A stretch of DNA of 64,000 bases from Halomonas sp. TD01 (GCF_923868895.1 NZ_OV350343.1:62001-126000), one strand, 5' to 3'; shown: positions 47,462 through 56,559, numbered from the stretch's first letter. Numbers and translations are program-made. The notes: generated by a model not told the origin, from the letters alone.

Positions 47462-47537
47462 TGGTGGAGCCTAGCGGGATCGAACCGCTGACCTCAACAC
47501 TGCCAGTGTTGCGCTCTCCCAGCTGAGCTAAGGCCCC
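47462..47537 (-). tRNA. tRNA-Ala (GGC)
   Basis: 76 nt including CCA. The acceptor stem GGGGCCT pairs with AGGCTCC (one G-T pair); the anticodon arm CAACA-CTGGCAG-TGTTG gives anticodon GGC; the D arm TTAGCTCAGCTGGGAGAGC and T loop GGTTCGATCC are standard. First of the two tRNAs, read from its own promoter about 25 nt upstream. Confidence 0.97.
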
Positions 47538-47559
47538 ACATGTCTCGAAGACGGAGCGT

Positions 47560-47588
47560 ATGTTACTGATTCCGCCCGCCTTCGTCAA
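47560..47588 (-). promoter_or_regulatory. Promoter of the tRNA-Ala / tRNA-Glu pair
   Basis: On the minus strand TTGACG (47583-47588) and TAACAT (47560-47565) are 17 bp apart, and a GC-rich discriminator (ACGCTCCGTC) follows, as in stringently controlled stable-RNA promoters. The start would lie about 15 nt upstream of tRNA-Ala. Confidence 0.75.
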
Positions 47589-47735
47589 GGCTTTCAAACA
47601 CCGGAAACGCCAAATTCCGTGATTAATATGAAAGTGGCGCTTCCCAACACTGATCAAAGACACTAATCAAGCACACTTATCGAATCCACTTATTAAGGAC
47701 ATCTGTAGTGCGCTCACAGTGTCGCGGTCAAGACA

Positions 47736-49214
47736 TCAGAGATCGCGAAACTCTTTCTCAAAGCGTTTTGCTTGCTTCTTGGAGACACCGCCTAGCACTT
47801 CAATGGCACTACGTAACCGTGCCCGCGTAACGTCGGAACCCAAGATCGCCATGGCATCCATCACTGAGGTACTCGACGTACTACCCGTAATGGCAATAAA
47901 GACCGGGGCTAGGAAGGCCTTCATTTTAATGTCAAAGTGTTCAGCAAGCACTTTAACCTCAGCTAAGAGCGCCTCTTTTGACCAAGCAGGTACGGCTTCA
48001 AAACGCCACACCAAGAACTGCAGCAGCTTAACCAGCTCTTCTTTCTCAAGCTTCACGCTATCAAAGTCATCTTCCGTCAGCGCAGGCAGCCCAGAGAAAA
48101 AGTGTCCCGCCAGCGGTATTACCTGGGAAAGCGTTTCAACACGAGGACGCACCTGAGGAAGTATTTGCTTCACATACTCCTCATTGAACGCCCACTCTCG
48201 AAGCGCCTGAAGTAGCGCATCGTCGTCTAAGTCTTCACGAATATAGACGCCGTTCAGCCAGGTCAGTTTTTCCAAATCAAACACTGGCCCGCCTAACGAT
48301 ACCCGCTGAATATCAAACTCAGCCATCATATCTGGCAGGCTAAACTTCTCCCGCTCGTCAGGCATCGACCAACCCATACGGCCCAAGTAGTTAGTGACCG
48401 CCTGAGGCAAGAACCCCATTCGACGGTAGTAGTTAATCGACGTCGGGTTTTTACGCTTGGAGAGCTTGGACTTATCGGGATTACGCAACAACGGCATATG
48501 GCAAAGCTGCGGCATTTCCCACCCGAAATACTCATACAGCAACTGATGCTTCGGCGCTGAGTTAATCCACTCTTCGCCACGCAGCACGTGGGTGATTTTC
48601 ATCAGGTGATCATCAACCACGTTCGCCAGGTGATAAGTAGGCATGCCATCCGACTTCAGCAGAATTTGTGCATCTACTTGTGCCCACTCCACTTCGATTG
48701 TGCCGCGCAGCATATCGTTAACTACACAAACACCTGTACTTGGCACCTTCATGCGAACGACATAAGGCCAGCCTTCTTGCTCACGGCGGGCTTGTTCATC
48801 AGAGTCCAGCGCCAAGTCAACCGGTTTCAAGGCCAAGTGCATACCGGCCGCTTTGCGAGCTTCCCGCAATTCATCCAATTCTTCACTGGTGCGGTAACAC
48901 TTAAAGGCATGCCCCGCATCTATAAGCTGCTGGGCGTACTGGGCGTAGATATCGCCACGCTCGCTTTGCCGATACGGGCCATGAGGGCCGCCCACATCAG
49001 GGCCTTCATCCCACTCCAGACCAAGCCAACGCAAAGAATCTAAAATCATCTGTTCTGATTCAGCAGTAGACCGAACCCGATCGGTGTCTTCAATGCGCAG
49101 AATGAACTGGCCACCATGCTGGCGCGCAAAACAGAGATTAAACAGCGCAATATAGGCAGTACCTACATGCGGATCACCCGTCGGAGAAGGCGCGATACGA
49201 GTACGAACGGTCAT
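47736..49214 (-). CDS. gltX: Glutamyl-tRNA synthetase
   Basis: 492 aa from the ATG at 49214 (AGGA about 8 nt upstream). The frame extends 56 codons further, but [21 protein letters not shown] is the conserved enzyme start. Class I signatures: the HIGH-type motif is PHVGTAY (residues 13-19), and the KMSKS-type motif reads KLSKRKNP near 255. It charges tRNA-Glu, one of whose genes lies 350 bp downstream on the same strand. The C-terminal anticodon-binding domain ends in [15 protein letters not shown]. Confidence 0.96.
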   Translation of the reverse strand: MTVRTRIAPSPTGDPHVGTAYIALFNLCFARQHGGQFILRIEDTDRVRSTAESEQMILDSLRWLGLEWDEGPDVGGPHGPYRQSERGDIYAQYAQQLIDAGHAFKCYRTSEELDELREARKAAGMHLALKPVDLALDSDEQARREQEGWPYVVRMKVPSTGVCVVNDMLRGTIEVEWAQVDAQILLKSDGMPTYHLANVVDDHLMKITHVLRGEEWINSAPKHQLLYEYFGWEMPQLCHMPLLRNPDKSKLSKRKNPTSINYYRRMGFLPQAVTNYLGRMGWSMPDEREKFSLPDMMAEFDIQRVSLGGPVFDLEKLTWLNGVYIREDLDDDALLQALREWAFNEEYVKQILPQVRPRVETLSQVIPLAGHFFSGLPALTEDDFDSVKLEKEELVKLLQFLVWRFEAVPAWSKEALLAEVKVLAEHFDIKMKAFLAPVFIAITGSTSSTSVMDAMAILGSDVTRARLRSAIEVLGGVSKKQAKRFEKEFRDL

Positions 49215-49499
49215 CAAGATGTCCTTTTGGCAATAGAGCGTCACGGCATTATACGCACCCTTAAGGCAACCAGCAGCACCTTGCAGGGAACGAGTTTGAC
49301 TTAAAAGCGTCTGATCAAAGGCTGAAGGCTCACTGATAGGAAGATGCGCGTTAAAGCACAATCGCTTAGTATGGCGCAGCACCTAAGATTCGTGTTCATA
49401 CTTGAGAACGCCTCGCGATTTTTGGTATGCACAGAGCGCCGCCGAATAGGGTGGAAGTACATTCAACGAGCCTGTTTGGCTCATCGATAGGAAAACGAA

Positions 49500-50024
49500 A
49501 TGGAATCGCTAGGCTCACGTATAAAGCAACTGCGGCTTAGGGCCAAGCTCAACAAAGCTGCCCTCGCACGTAAAGTAGGCGTATCAGATGTCACCATTTC
49601 TTATTGGGAATCCGGTGCTATCAAACAAATCGGCCATGAACGCCTTGTTGCGCTCGCCGACGCCCTTGATTGCTCTTTGGCAACGCTACTAGAAGGTGAC
49701 AGCGCACCTCCTCTGTTGACCCTGACGCATACTGGCCCCCTCCCCTGGGAACAGGTTCAGGCAACCACCATGACGGTGCCGCATCACCTGCCGCTAAAGA
49801 TTGACTGGAAAGCACCCTGTGTAATGGCAACTCCCGGCCAAGAAACGGACTTCTCACCGGTGTCAGCAGGCGACTTAGTGCTATTGGGCCCTACCCATGT
49901 GTTTCACAAAACTGGCCATTACCTGATCCAGAGTGAACAAGGTTATGTTATTGAGCACTTTGCTAAAGCGCCCAGTGACACCACCATACATGCGGTACTA
50001 CTAGCACACTGGTCTCCTGCCTAA
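49500..50024 (+). CDS. XRE-family regulator with a LexA-like C-terminal region
   Basis: 174 aa. An N-terminal helix-turn-helix (residues about 5-66: IKQLRLRAKLNKAALARKVGVSDVTISYWE) of the Cro/C1 type is followed by a beta-rich region from about 85 to 170 (GDLVLLGPTHVFHKTGHYLIQ) that recalls the S24/LexA-like fold. I cannot point to a clear Ser-Lys catalytic pair. Its target is unknown. It stands alone, divergent from gltX and convergent with the lipoprotein gene (22 nt between stops). Confidence 0.8.
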   Translation: MESLGSRIKQLRLRAKLNKAALARKVGVSDVTISYWESGAIKQIGHERLVALADALDCSLATLLEGDSAPPLLTLTHTGPLPWEQVQATTMTVPHHLPLKIDWKAPCVMATPGQETDFSPVSAGDLVLLGPTHVFHKTGHYLIQSEQGYVIEHFAKAPSDTTIHAVLLAHWSPA

Positions 50025-50046
50025 AGCATCTTTATCTCCCCACGTC

Positions 50047-50628
50047 CTACATTTCTTCAACCACGTCCACCTGATCGCGCGTACGTCTTGGTTCACTGCC
50101 CACTAAGAAACTGCGCGAGTAGGTGGCAACCTGCCCTAGTCCATGGCGAGTCTGGCTAACCAGCTCGCCAGCTAGGTACTCCCCTTCATTGCCAATGCGC
50201 GCCTGTACCGCTCTTGGCTGCACAGAAGCTTCTGAAAGCTGAACGCTCACAATATACCTTCCATCAGGTAAACCACTACCAGAGCCAAAGGGGCCTGCAT
50301 TAAACCGCCCTTGCGAGACACTGGTACGCTCTTGCCAGCGCACGCGGCTTATCTCACGCTCAATGGTTACCTGAATAAGAGCGTCGTCCGGCAGGTTGGT
50401 TTCGCCTTCTACCATTAAACGACGATCAGAGCGCAAAGAGGCCGTTGTCGAAATGGCCACGATGAGAGGATCGACCATCTCTTTTGGCTCGGCGCTTTCC
50501 TGAGGGCTAGGCGTTTCAACGACCGGTTCAGACGGCACAGAGGTCGGCTCCTCCTCCTGACCACCACAGCCAGCCAGTAGCAACATACTCGCGAACACTA
50601 AACTGATACCACCTAGCGTCTTATGCAT
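50047..50628 (-). CDS. Putative lipoprotein
   Basis: 193 aa with a lipoprotein signal: residues 1-20 hydrophobic, lipobox LLAGC with Cys21, then GGQEEEPTSVPSEPVVETP, an acidic Pro-rich linker. After that, a beta-rich domain of about 135 residues (LIVAISTTASLRSDRRLMVEGETNLPDDA, LPDGRYIVSVQLSE). The globular part looks like an immunoglobulin-type or CARDB-like fold, but I do not recognise a family. Gly at +2 gives no Asp retention signal, so outer-membrane sorting is plausible. Confidence 0.78.
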   Translation of the reverse strand: MHKTLGGISLVFASMLLLAGCGGQEEEPTSVPSEPVVETPSPQESAEPKEMVDPLIVAISTTASLRSDRRLMVEGETNLPDDALIQVTIEREISRVRWQERTSVSQGRFNAGPFGSGSGLPDGRYIVSVQLSEASVQPRAVQARIGNEGEYLAGELVSQTRHGLGQVATYSRSFLVGSEPRRTRDQVDVVEEM

Positions 50629-51041
50629 AGAGACTCCTCAACAACGAAATATCAGCTTACCACTGCCTAGCCCTCATCACATTGAATTAGACCGCGAAAT
50701 AAGCAAAGTGCTGCAGGGCTCATAAGACTTATACAAAAACTAAACGTTAATAGCACGGCAAACGAAAATACCCGGCAATTTCGTCGCGAATTTGCCTGAG
50801 GCCGTGGTCGATATCGACCTCACCCTGTACCTAGGTAAAAACCACAAGATCAACGCTACCCTGTTGCCTACTGGCTTCAACCGAAATAACCACCAGCATG
50901 GCACCTTGTGCGGCGGATACCCCTTGCGCTGTTCACTTAAAGTGTCAGACTATAGCCATGTACAACAAAGTAAAACACTCCAAAAGACACCATATTCAAG
51001 CCGCTATATTTCACACCTAGCGCTACGCTGGGGGGTAGATC
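50629..51041. other. 413-bp gap with an unassigned open stretch and the toxin-antitoxin leader
   Basis: A plus-strand frame stays open from about 50750 to 51058 (TTG at 50792, 88 aa) but has no ribosome-binding site, runs into the antitoxin start and matches nothing I recognise. It may be a gene remnant or chance. The last 100 bp are AT-rich and must carry the antitoxin promoter; GGGGGG lies 7 nt before the antitoxin ATG. Confidence 0.35.
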
Positions 51042-51722
51042 ATGACCGCATTCACTAACATCGGGCTTTACAGCCCCAAGCAAGCAGAGCGCCTGATTGG
51101 CGTAGAAGCGGATAAGATTCGCCGCTGGCTCATGCCTGCGCGGTCGACCAAGGGGCCACTCTGGGAACCCGAACCCCAAGCGTTAGGCGCAGAAGACACC
51201 CTCAGCTTTAAAGACTTGCTGGAACTCCGTGCCGTGGCTAAATTCCGTAGCCACAATGTGAGCTTATCGGTCATCCGTGAAGCATTGCATGCGCTCAGCG
51301 AGTTACTACAGCGGGATTACCCACTCATCAATCCCCAGCTGTGTACCGATGGCCAAAAGGTATTCCTGAAGGCACTGGAAGAAAACGGCGAAACAGCAGT
51401 GATTGACTTGGTTAAGCGCCAAAACGCATTTGAAGATGTGATAGTTCCCTCACTAAGGGCAGGCATCGAATTCAATGCGGAGGGAGATCCTGTGCGCTGG
51501 CATCCAGATCCCGAAGACCCGAGCATCGTGATCGACCCACGCTTTGCCTTCGGCAAGCCCATCGTGCTACCTAGCCACATGCCCACCAGCACACTGGCCC
51601 AAGCAGCCGAAGTAGAAGGCAGCGCAGAAGATGCAGCCCGTGCGTATGATGTGACGCAAGAGGAAGTAGAGCGTGCCGTAAAATTCGAAGAAAGGATTTT
51701 ATCGGGTGCACTTCTTCATTGA
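51042..51722 (+). CDS. DUF433-type antitoxin (VapB45-like)
   Basis: 226 aa. An N-terminal DNA-binding part (residues about 5-75: LYSPKQAERLIGVEADKIRRWL, then SFKDLLELRAVAKFRSHNVSLSVIREAL) resembles MerR-like helix-turn-helix. The C-terminal DUF433 domain (about 150-220: DPRFAFGKPIVLPSHMPTSTLAQAAEVEGSAEDAARAYDVTQEEVERAV) is the hallmark of antitoxins paired with PIN-like toxins. Length and layout match Mycobacterium tuberculosis VapB45 (Rv2018). Strong ribosome-binding site. It overlaps the toxin gene by 17 nt. It should neutralise the toxin and repress the operon, by family analogy. Confidence 0.8.
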   Translation: MTAFTNIGLYSPKQAERLIGVEADKIRRWLMPARSTKGPLWEPEPQALGAEDTLSFKDLLELRAVAKFRSHNVSLSVIREALHALSELLQRDYPLINPQLCTDGQKVFLKALEENGETAVIDLVKRQNAFEDVIVPSLRAGIEFNAEGDPVRWHPDPEDPSIVIDPRFAFGKPIVLPSHMPTSTLAQAAEVEGSAEDAARAYDVTQEEVERAVKFEERILSGALLH

Positions 51723-52128
51723 CGAAAATATCAGCCCTCACATTGCCAACGCACTTAACCATCTAGCAAAACTCTGCAGTGAGAATCACACCGTCATACA
51801 TGCCCGAGACGTCAACGGCGGCCCTGGCATGACGGATGAAGCATGGCTAGAACAGCTCAAGCAATCCGACAAAAGCTGGGTGATTATCTCCAAAGATCGC
51901 TTCAAAAAAGGTGACCCGGAAAGGCTGGCCTTTGAGAACTGTGGAATTACCACGATCAACCTGGGTAACGACTGGAAAAGGGTCAAAGCGTGGGAAACCG
52001 CTGTGCGCCTAATCGAATGGTGGCCTACCATATCAAGAGAAGTCTTAGACACCCCAGGCTCAAGGCATTACGACCTGCCTTGCAAGAAGCCCGCTAAACT
52101 CAAAGGCCGTAAAAAAGGCGCTAATTAG
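51706..52128 (+). CDS. PIN-like toxin (DUF5615 / VapC45-like)
   Basis: 140 aa from a GTG at 51706 inside the antitoxin end (17-nt overlap). The N-terminal FFIDENISPHIANALNHL with Asp and Glu, the HARDVNGGPGMTDEAWL stretch and IISKDRFKKGDPERLAFENCG reproduce the acidic pattern of DUF5615 PIN-like nucleases. The last 25 residues are Lys-rich (KKPAKLKGRKKG), suited to RNA binding. PIN toxins cleave RNA in a Mg-dependent way; the target here is unknown. Overlap with the DUF433 gene supports a type II toxin-antitoxin pair. Confidence 0.8.
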   Translation: MHFFIDENISPHIANALNHLAKLCSENHTVIHARDVNGGPGMTDEAWLEQLKQSDKSWVIISKDRFKKGDPERLAFENCGITTINLGNDWKRVKAWETAVRLIEWWPTISREVLDTPGSRHYDLPCKKPAKLKGRKKGAN

Positions 52129-52431
52129 CGACAAAACAGCTCTTCACTGCTTCTATCGTCAATGCATGGTCTGAACTATGCCCCAAACCCTCAAAGCGAC
52201 CCCCTGTCTGGTCTCAATAGCTGTAATTCTGAATTCAACTAATAAGTGCAACACCTGCGGTTTCTAGTGCCTTTGAGCATCATCCTAAGAACACCTTGGC
52301 CAACTTGAGTTATCCATGCACTTGCTTTGTACTCAAACCCGCTTTTTGCGTACAATCGCTCGCCAACGACTCCCCCGCTGCTAAGCAATTACGACAGGCT
52401 TATACCGCATCAAATGATGCAAGTGATTGAT
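52129..52431 (+). promoter_or_regulatory. Gap upstream of dusA with a possible promoter
   Basis: No gene is seen in these 303 bp. TTGTAC (52327-52332) and TACAAT (52351-52356), 18 bp apart, form a possible promoter ending about 75 nt before dusA. The remainder has no obvious terminator for the toxin gene. Confidence 0.4.
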
Positions 52432-53436
52432 ATGACTAAAGCAAGCCCAGCAGACGCTGCTCGTCTATTTTCTGTGGCCCCCATGATGGATTGGACTACC
52501 CGCGATTATCGCGCGTTTGCACGCACGTTAACCAAACGAACATTGCTGTACACCGAGATGGTGACCACCGGTGCGATTTTGCATGGAACGCCCCGTGAGC
52601 GCTTCTTAGGTTATAGCGATGTAGAGCATCCGATTGCGTTGCAACTGGGTGGCAGCGATGCGGGAGAGCTGGCCGAGTGTGCAGCCATTGCCGAGGCGTG
52701 GGGTTACGACGAGGTCAATCTGAATGTCGGCTGCCCCAGCGACCGAGTGCAGAACAATATGATTGGCGCTTGTTTGATGGGCTACCCTGAAAAAGTGGCG
52801 ACGGCGGTTAAGGCTATGCAAGCGGCAGTGTCAATTCCGGTCACGGTGAAGTGCCGTATCGGGATTGACGATCAGGATGAAGATGCTGACTTGGCGCGGT
52901 TTATTGAGATCGTGGCGAATGTAGGTTGCAACATCTTTACCGTTCACGCGCGCAAAGCGTGGCTGCAGGGTTTGTCGCCTAAGCAAAACCGGGATGTACC
53001 GCCCCTTAACTACCCCCGTGTGCATCGCCTGAAGCAAAGCCATCCAGAGCTGCATATTGGCATTAATGGGGGGATCAAAACCCTTGCCGAGTGCAAAGCC
53101 CAACTTGAGCACGTAGACAGCGTGATGGTGGGCCGCGAGGCATACCAAAACCCGTGGCTACTCGCCGGGGTGGATGAGCAGCTGTTTGGTGAAGCGGGGC
53201 CTGCACGCACGCGCCTGGAAGCGGCTAACGCATTTCGCCCTTATATTCAGCAGCGGCTGGATGAAGGGGCCAAGCTGAATCACATTACCCGCCATTTGCT
53301 GGGGTTATTTCAGGGCTGTCCCGGTGGCAGGCGTTTCCGTCGCCACCTGTCTGAACACGCGCACAAAGAGGATGCGGGCCTGCGGCTTTTCGATGAAGCG
53401 CTTAGCTTAGTTCGCGAACCCGAAACAGAGATCTAG
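52432..53436 (+). CDS. dusA: tRNA-dihydrouridine(20/20a) synthase
   Basis: 334 aa from the ATG at 52432; ATGs at 52414 and 52417 are alternatives and none has a good ribosome-binding site. The frame also reaches a TTG at 52327, but that lies in the putative promoter. FMN-barrel motifs are FSVAPMMDWTTRDYRAFAR near residue 12-30, LNVGCPSDRVQNNMIGACLM near 98-117 with the catalytic Cys, VKCRIGIDDQD near 140 and GINGGIKTL near 205. It reduces uridines 20 and 20a in the tRNA D-loop. The length and NVGCPSDRVQ motif fit DusA rather than DusB or DusC. Confidence 0.93.
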   Translation: MTKASPADAARLFSVAPMMDWTTRDYRAFARTLTKRTLLYTEMVTTGAILHGTPRERFLGYSDVEHPIALQLGGSDAGELAECAAIAEAWGYDEVNLNVGCPSDRVQNNMIGACLMGYPEKVATAVKAMQAAVSIPVTVKCRIGIDDQDEDADLARFIEIVANVGCNIFTVHARKAWLQGLSPKQNRDVPPLNYPRVHRLKQSHPELHIGINGGIKTLAECKAQLEHVDSVMVGREAYQNPWLLAGVDEQLFGEAGPARTRLEAANAFRPYIQQRLDEGAKLNHITRHLLGLFQGCPGGRRFRRHLSEHAHKEDAGLRLFDEALSLVREPETEI

Positions 53437-53445
53437 GAAGCACTA

Positions 53446-53475
53446 CAGCCCGCGTCCTAGTTGGACTGCGGGCTG
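53446..53475. terminator. Hairpin between dusA and the catalase gene
   Basis: A 12-bp stem with one bulged base (53446-53457 with 53463-53475, core CAGCCCGC / GCGGGCTG) and a 5-nt loop lies between the convergent genes, 10 nt after dusA. No T run follows; likely bidirectional and moderate. Confidence 0.6.
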
Positions 53476-53536
53476 CCGTTAGCTACAGTCGAAACTAGCC
53501 TAGCGGCTTGAGTGCGTTAGCCGCAAAAACGCACCG

Positions 53537-54991
53537 CTATGGATTGCGAACGCCCTGCTCAATCCGCTCGCCGACCTCTTGATCAATATTGCGCCAGTAC
53601 TCAAAAGCACGTGCTAATACAGGCTCGGTAACGCCACCGGATAAGTGTCCTACCACATTCGACACTAAGCGATCACGCTGGGCATCATCCATGACTTCAC
53701 GCACTAACGCATGGGCTTGGCTCCAGTCGTCATCGTCTTTTCTGAGCGTATAGGCCGCACGTACAAACTTTCCGTCTGTCGACCACACCGCATCTTCTGG
53801 GTAACGCTGAGCATCGGCTTTCGGCCCGCCTTTGCTATTGGGCGTATACACAGGATCGGTGGCGTGCCGAATACGCATCGCGCCACCTTGGCTATAGCTG
53901 TGCACGGGGCATTTTGGGGTATTCACTGGGATATGCTTGTAGTTCACACCCAAGCGGGCACGGTGAGCGTCAGCATAAGAGATAGAGCGTGCCAATAGCA
54001 TTTTGTCCGGTGATAATCCGGTCCCCGGCACCATGTTATTAGGTTCAAACGCGGCTTGCTCAATTTCGCTATGAAAATCCGTGGGATTACGGTCGAGCGT
54101 CAGCTTACCAACTTCGATTAACGGGTAGTCTTTATGGGACCACACTTTGGTCAAGTCAAAAGGATTCACTCGGTAGGTCTTGGCATCATCAAACGGCATA
54201 ATCTGCATGTTGAGCGTCCACGTAGGATAGTCGCCCCGCTTAATGGCCTCGAACAAGTCACGACGATGATAATCAGCATCACTGCCGGCCATCTGATCGG
54301 CCTGCTCTTGGGTCATGCATTTAATCTCTTGATCAGTTTTGAAGTGATACTTCACCCAAAACCGTTCTCCTTCAGCATTTACCCACATATAGGTGTGACT
54401 GGAGTAACCGTTCATGTGCCGCCACGTGGCTGGCACGCCTCGATCGCCCATCAACCATGCCACTTGGTGAGCTGACTCAGGTGCCAATGTCCAAAAATCC
54501 CACTGCATATCGTGGTCACGCAGGCCATTATCCGCTCGGCGTTTTTGCGAGTGAATAAAGTGTTGGAATTTCATCGGGTCGCGAACAAAAAACACGGGGG
54601 TATTGTTACCCACCATGTCGAAGTTGCCTTCTTCGGTATAAAACTTAATCGAGAAACCGCGGGGGTCGCGCCATGTGTCAGGGCTGCCGCTCTCCCCGGC
54701 GACGGTCGAAAAGCGAATCAGCACGTCGGTCTTAGTGCCCGGTTGTAGAAACTTGGCTTTGGTATAATGGCTAACATCGTGGGTTACTTCAAAATGCCCA
54801 AAGGCACCACTCCCCTTTGCATGAGGTTGTCGGTCAGGAATCATCTCACGGTTAAACGCCGCCATTTGCTCCATCAAATAGTGATCGTGCATAACAATGG
54901 GGCCATCAGGCCCTACTGATAGGGCATGCTCGTCGCTTGAAACCGGAATACCTGACTCATTCGTAGTGGGATGCTGGCTATCACTGCTCAT
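53537..54991 (-). CDS. Monofunctional heme catalase, small-subunit clade
   Basis: 484 aa, typical of clade 3 small-subunit catalases. The distal His lies in [15 protein letters not shown] (residues about 57-71), the distal Asn in [13 protein letters not shown] near 130-142, and the proximal heme Tyr in [16 protein letters not shown] near 340-355. It degrades hydrogen peroxide in the cytosol. AAGGAGG lies 7 nt before the ATG, a strong ribosome-binding site. A three-quarter OxyR-type site lies about 155 bp upstream, in keeping with peroxide induction. Monocistronic. Confidence 0.94.
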   Translation of the reverse strand: MSSDSQHPTTNESGIPVSSDEHALSVGPDGPIVMHDHYLMEQMAAFNREMIPDRQPHAKGSGAFGHFEVTHDVSHYTKAKFLQPGTKTDVLIRFSTVAGESGSPDTWRDPRGFSIKFYTEEGNFDMVGNNTPVFFVRDPMKFQHFIHSQKRRADNGLRDHDMQWDFWTLAPESAHQVAWLMGDRGVPATWRHMNGYSSHTYMWVNAEGERFWVKYHFKTDQEIKCMTQEQADQMAGSDADYHRRDLFEAIKRGDYPTWTLNMQIMPFDDAKTYRVNPFDLTKVWSHKDYPLIEVGKLTLDRNPTDFHSEIEQAAFEPNNMVPGTGLSPDKMLLARSISYADAHRARLGVNYKHIPVNTPKCPVHSYSQGGAMRIRHATDPVYTPNSKGGPKADAQRYPEDAVWSTDGKFVRAAYTLRKDDDDWSQAHALVREVMDDAQRDRLVSNVVGHLSGGVTEPVLARAFEYWRNIDQEVGERIEQGVRNP

Positions 54992-55144
54992 AACACTTCC
55001 TCCTTGTCACATTCGACATGGCACGATCCGTACCACTGGAAAAAGGCCACCTTTAACAGGCTATATTAATCTAAGCTAAAGCGGCCACCCCACAGGTATA
55101 GCCAACTCACGTGCATCACGCCATCTGTGACTCGGTCTCTTTCG

Positions 55145-55170
55145 CTATTAAGCAAATAGTTTTTAGCTAT
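55145..55170. promoter_or_regulatory. OxyR-like site upstream of the catalase gene
   Basis: CTAT-N7-ATAG-N7-CTAT is exact at 55145-55148, 55156-55159 and 55167-55170. OxyR recognises four such quarter sites (ATAG-N7-CTAT-N7-ATAG-N7-CTAT); the fourth position (55134-55137) reads GGTC and does not match. It lies 154-179 bp upstream of the catalase start in a 327-bp gap that holds no gene. OxyR binding is inferred from spacing and target. Confidence 0.55.
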
Positions 55171-55274
55171 AATTTTTTAATGAAAAGCCTTTAACAATAA
55201 TTTTCAACAACGGCTTGTGAGCAGATGTTCAAAGGTCTCTTTGTAGAGCACCCTTAGTAACAGTGCTCATCACC

Positions 55275-55309
55275 GTACCAAGTACCAAGTACCAAGTACC
55301 AAGTACCAA
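55275..55309. repeat. Five perfect 7-bp tandem repeats (GTACCAA)
   Basis: Five exact copies of GTACCAA run from 55275 to 55309. They lie 10 nt beyond the stop of the leftward AstE/AspA-family gene and about 280 bp upstream of the catalase gene. Copy number could vary by slipped-strand replication, without changing a reading frame. Confidence 0.9.
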
Positions 55310-55318
55310 AGCCGAGTA

Positions 55319-56350
55319 TCAATACATCGCATCAGGCTGAGGCGTTAGGCTTGATTGAAAATTTTCAATCGCCGTCTCAGCTTCTTCAATCTCATCAAAA
55401 CGGGCAATGTGATAAAGCGCTTCACCTTCGTTCGCTAGTGGCAGGCGGCTCATACCAATAACAATGCCGTCGGCCATAGAAAGCACTTCACCTTCATCAT
55501 TGCCGAAGGGGTCTGCCACTTTACCGAGCACCTCGCCTTTTGCTACCCGGGCGCCCAGGCGCACCTTGGGGCGCAAGATGCCATCGATAGGTGCCCTCGC
55601 CCAGCTAGAGCCATTGGCAAGTTCTGCTGGCATCGGTGAGCGGCGGCGCTGTTCGCCCGCCAGCATGCCTAAGCGGCGCATCACGCGTAAAACGCCACGC
55701 ACGCCGGGGGCAATTGCCCACTCATCAAAACGTAGCGCCTCACCGGCTTCATAGGTAAGCACCGGAATTCCGCGATTTTGGGCATAGTGGCGCAGGCTAC
55801 CTTCGCGAAGCTCTGCATTGAGCACAACGGGAGCACCAAACGCATCAGCCATGCGCTCAGTTTCACTGCCAGGCTGCAACTGAGCACGAATTTGCGGAAG
55901 GTTGGTACGGTGAATAGCACCGGTATGCAAATCGATAATATGCGTGGCGTGATCGACAATTTCATCGCGGAATAGCGCCGCAATGCGCCCACCTAACGAG
56001 CCCTTTTCACTGCCCGGAAAACAGCGATTCAAATCGCGGCGGTCAGGTAAATAACGCGTTTGCTGCAAAAAACCGAAGACATTCACCACAGGCACAGCAA
56101 TTAACGTGCCACGCAAGCTATTGATTGCTTTGGAACGCAGCAGGCGACGAACAATCTCTACCCCATTAATTTCATCGCCGTGAATCCCACCGCACACCAG
56201 CATAACCGGGCCATCTTTACGCCCATGCACAACTTCAACCGGAATATGCAGCTGCGTATGGGTATATAGGCGTGCCACAGGCACATCAATTTGTAAGCGT
56301 TGGCCTGGCATTACAGTGTGCCCTGCCAGGGTAAAAGGTGCTCGCGCCAT
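55319..56350 (-). CDS. Succinylglutamate desuccinylase / aspartoacylase-family metallohydrolase
   Basis: 343 aa. Zinc-carboxypeptidase-like core: CGGIHGDEINGVEIVRRLL near residues 53-71 carries the zinc-binding His and Glu, RDLNRCFPG near 105-113, and HIIDLHTGAIHRTNLPQIRA near 136-155 the second His. A GxGE-type catalytic Glu is likely in VLTYEAGEALRFDEWAI near 195-212. The last 90 residues look like a biotinyl/lipoyl-like domain (GILRPKVRLGARVAKGEVLG). It probably cleaves an N-acyl amino acid; the substrate is not evident. A 12-bp palindrome lies 35 bp upstream. Confidence 0.83.
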   Translation of the reverse strand: MARAPFTLAGHTVMPGQRLQIDVPVARLYTHTQLHIPVEVVHGRKDGPVMLVCGGIHGDEINGVEIVRRLLRSKAINSLRGTLIAVPVVNVFGFLQQTRYLPDRRDLNRCFPGSEKGSLGGRIAALFRDEIVDHATHIIDLHTGAIHRTNLPQIRAQLQPGSETERMADAFGAPVVLNAELREGSLRHYAQNRGIPVLTYEAGEALRFDEWAIAPGVRGVLRVMRRLGMLAGEQRRRSPMPAELANGSSWARAPIDGILRPKVRLGARVAKGEVLGKVADPFGNDEGEVLSMADGIVIGMSRLPLANEGEALYHIARFDEIEEAETAIENFQSSLTPQPDAMY

Positions 56351-56384
56351 GCTGAAATTCCTATAGCGTGCGTAATGACGGTTT

Positions 56385-56396
56385 CGTTTCGAAACG
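56385..56396. promoter_or_regulatory. Palindromic operator candidate in the divergent gap
   Basis: CGTTTCGAAACG is a perfect 12-bp palindrome, within a longer imperfect one, in the 209-bp region between the metallohydrolase gene (start 35 bp away) and the divergent TetR-type gene. A TetR-family target is plausible but untested. Confidence 0.4.
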
Positions 56397-56559
56397 GCGT
56401 TTCTAAATAAATCTTATACGCTTTTTACCGACAAATAACGAATTTGTTAACCCACGTTATGAGCTAAAGCAATTAACCATACAGTTTTGAATGTAAAAAG
56501 TGGTGCACATAAGATAAAATGGACTTATCACGTGTCGATTACTGAGGTTACGTTTTTAT

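Noticed and set aside
49215..49382. 56-codon extension of GltX
   Set aside because: The enzyme start [13 protein letters not shown] at 49214 has a ribosome-binding site; the extension is not conserved-looking.
52220..52270. Sequence around an AAGTGCAACACC motif that recalls the end of an IS30-type element
   Set aside because: Only one such end is visible, with no transposase gene, partner repeat or target duplication; the resemblance is from memory only.
55275..55309. The GTACCAA tract as a CRISPR fragment
   Set aside because: Units are contiguous without spacers and far too short.
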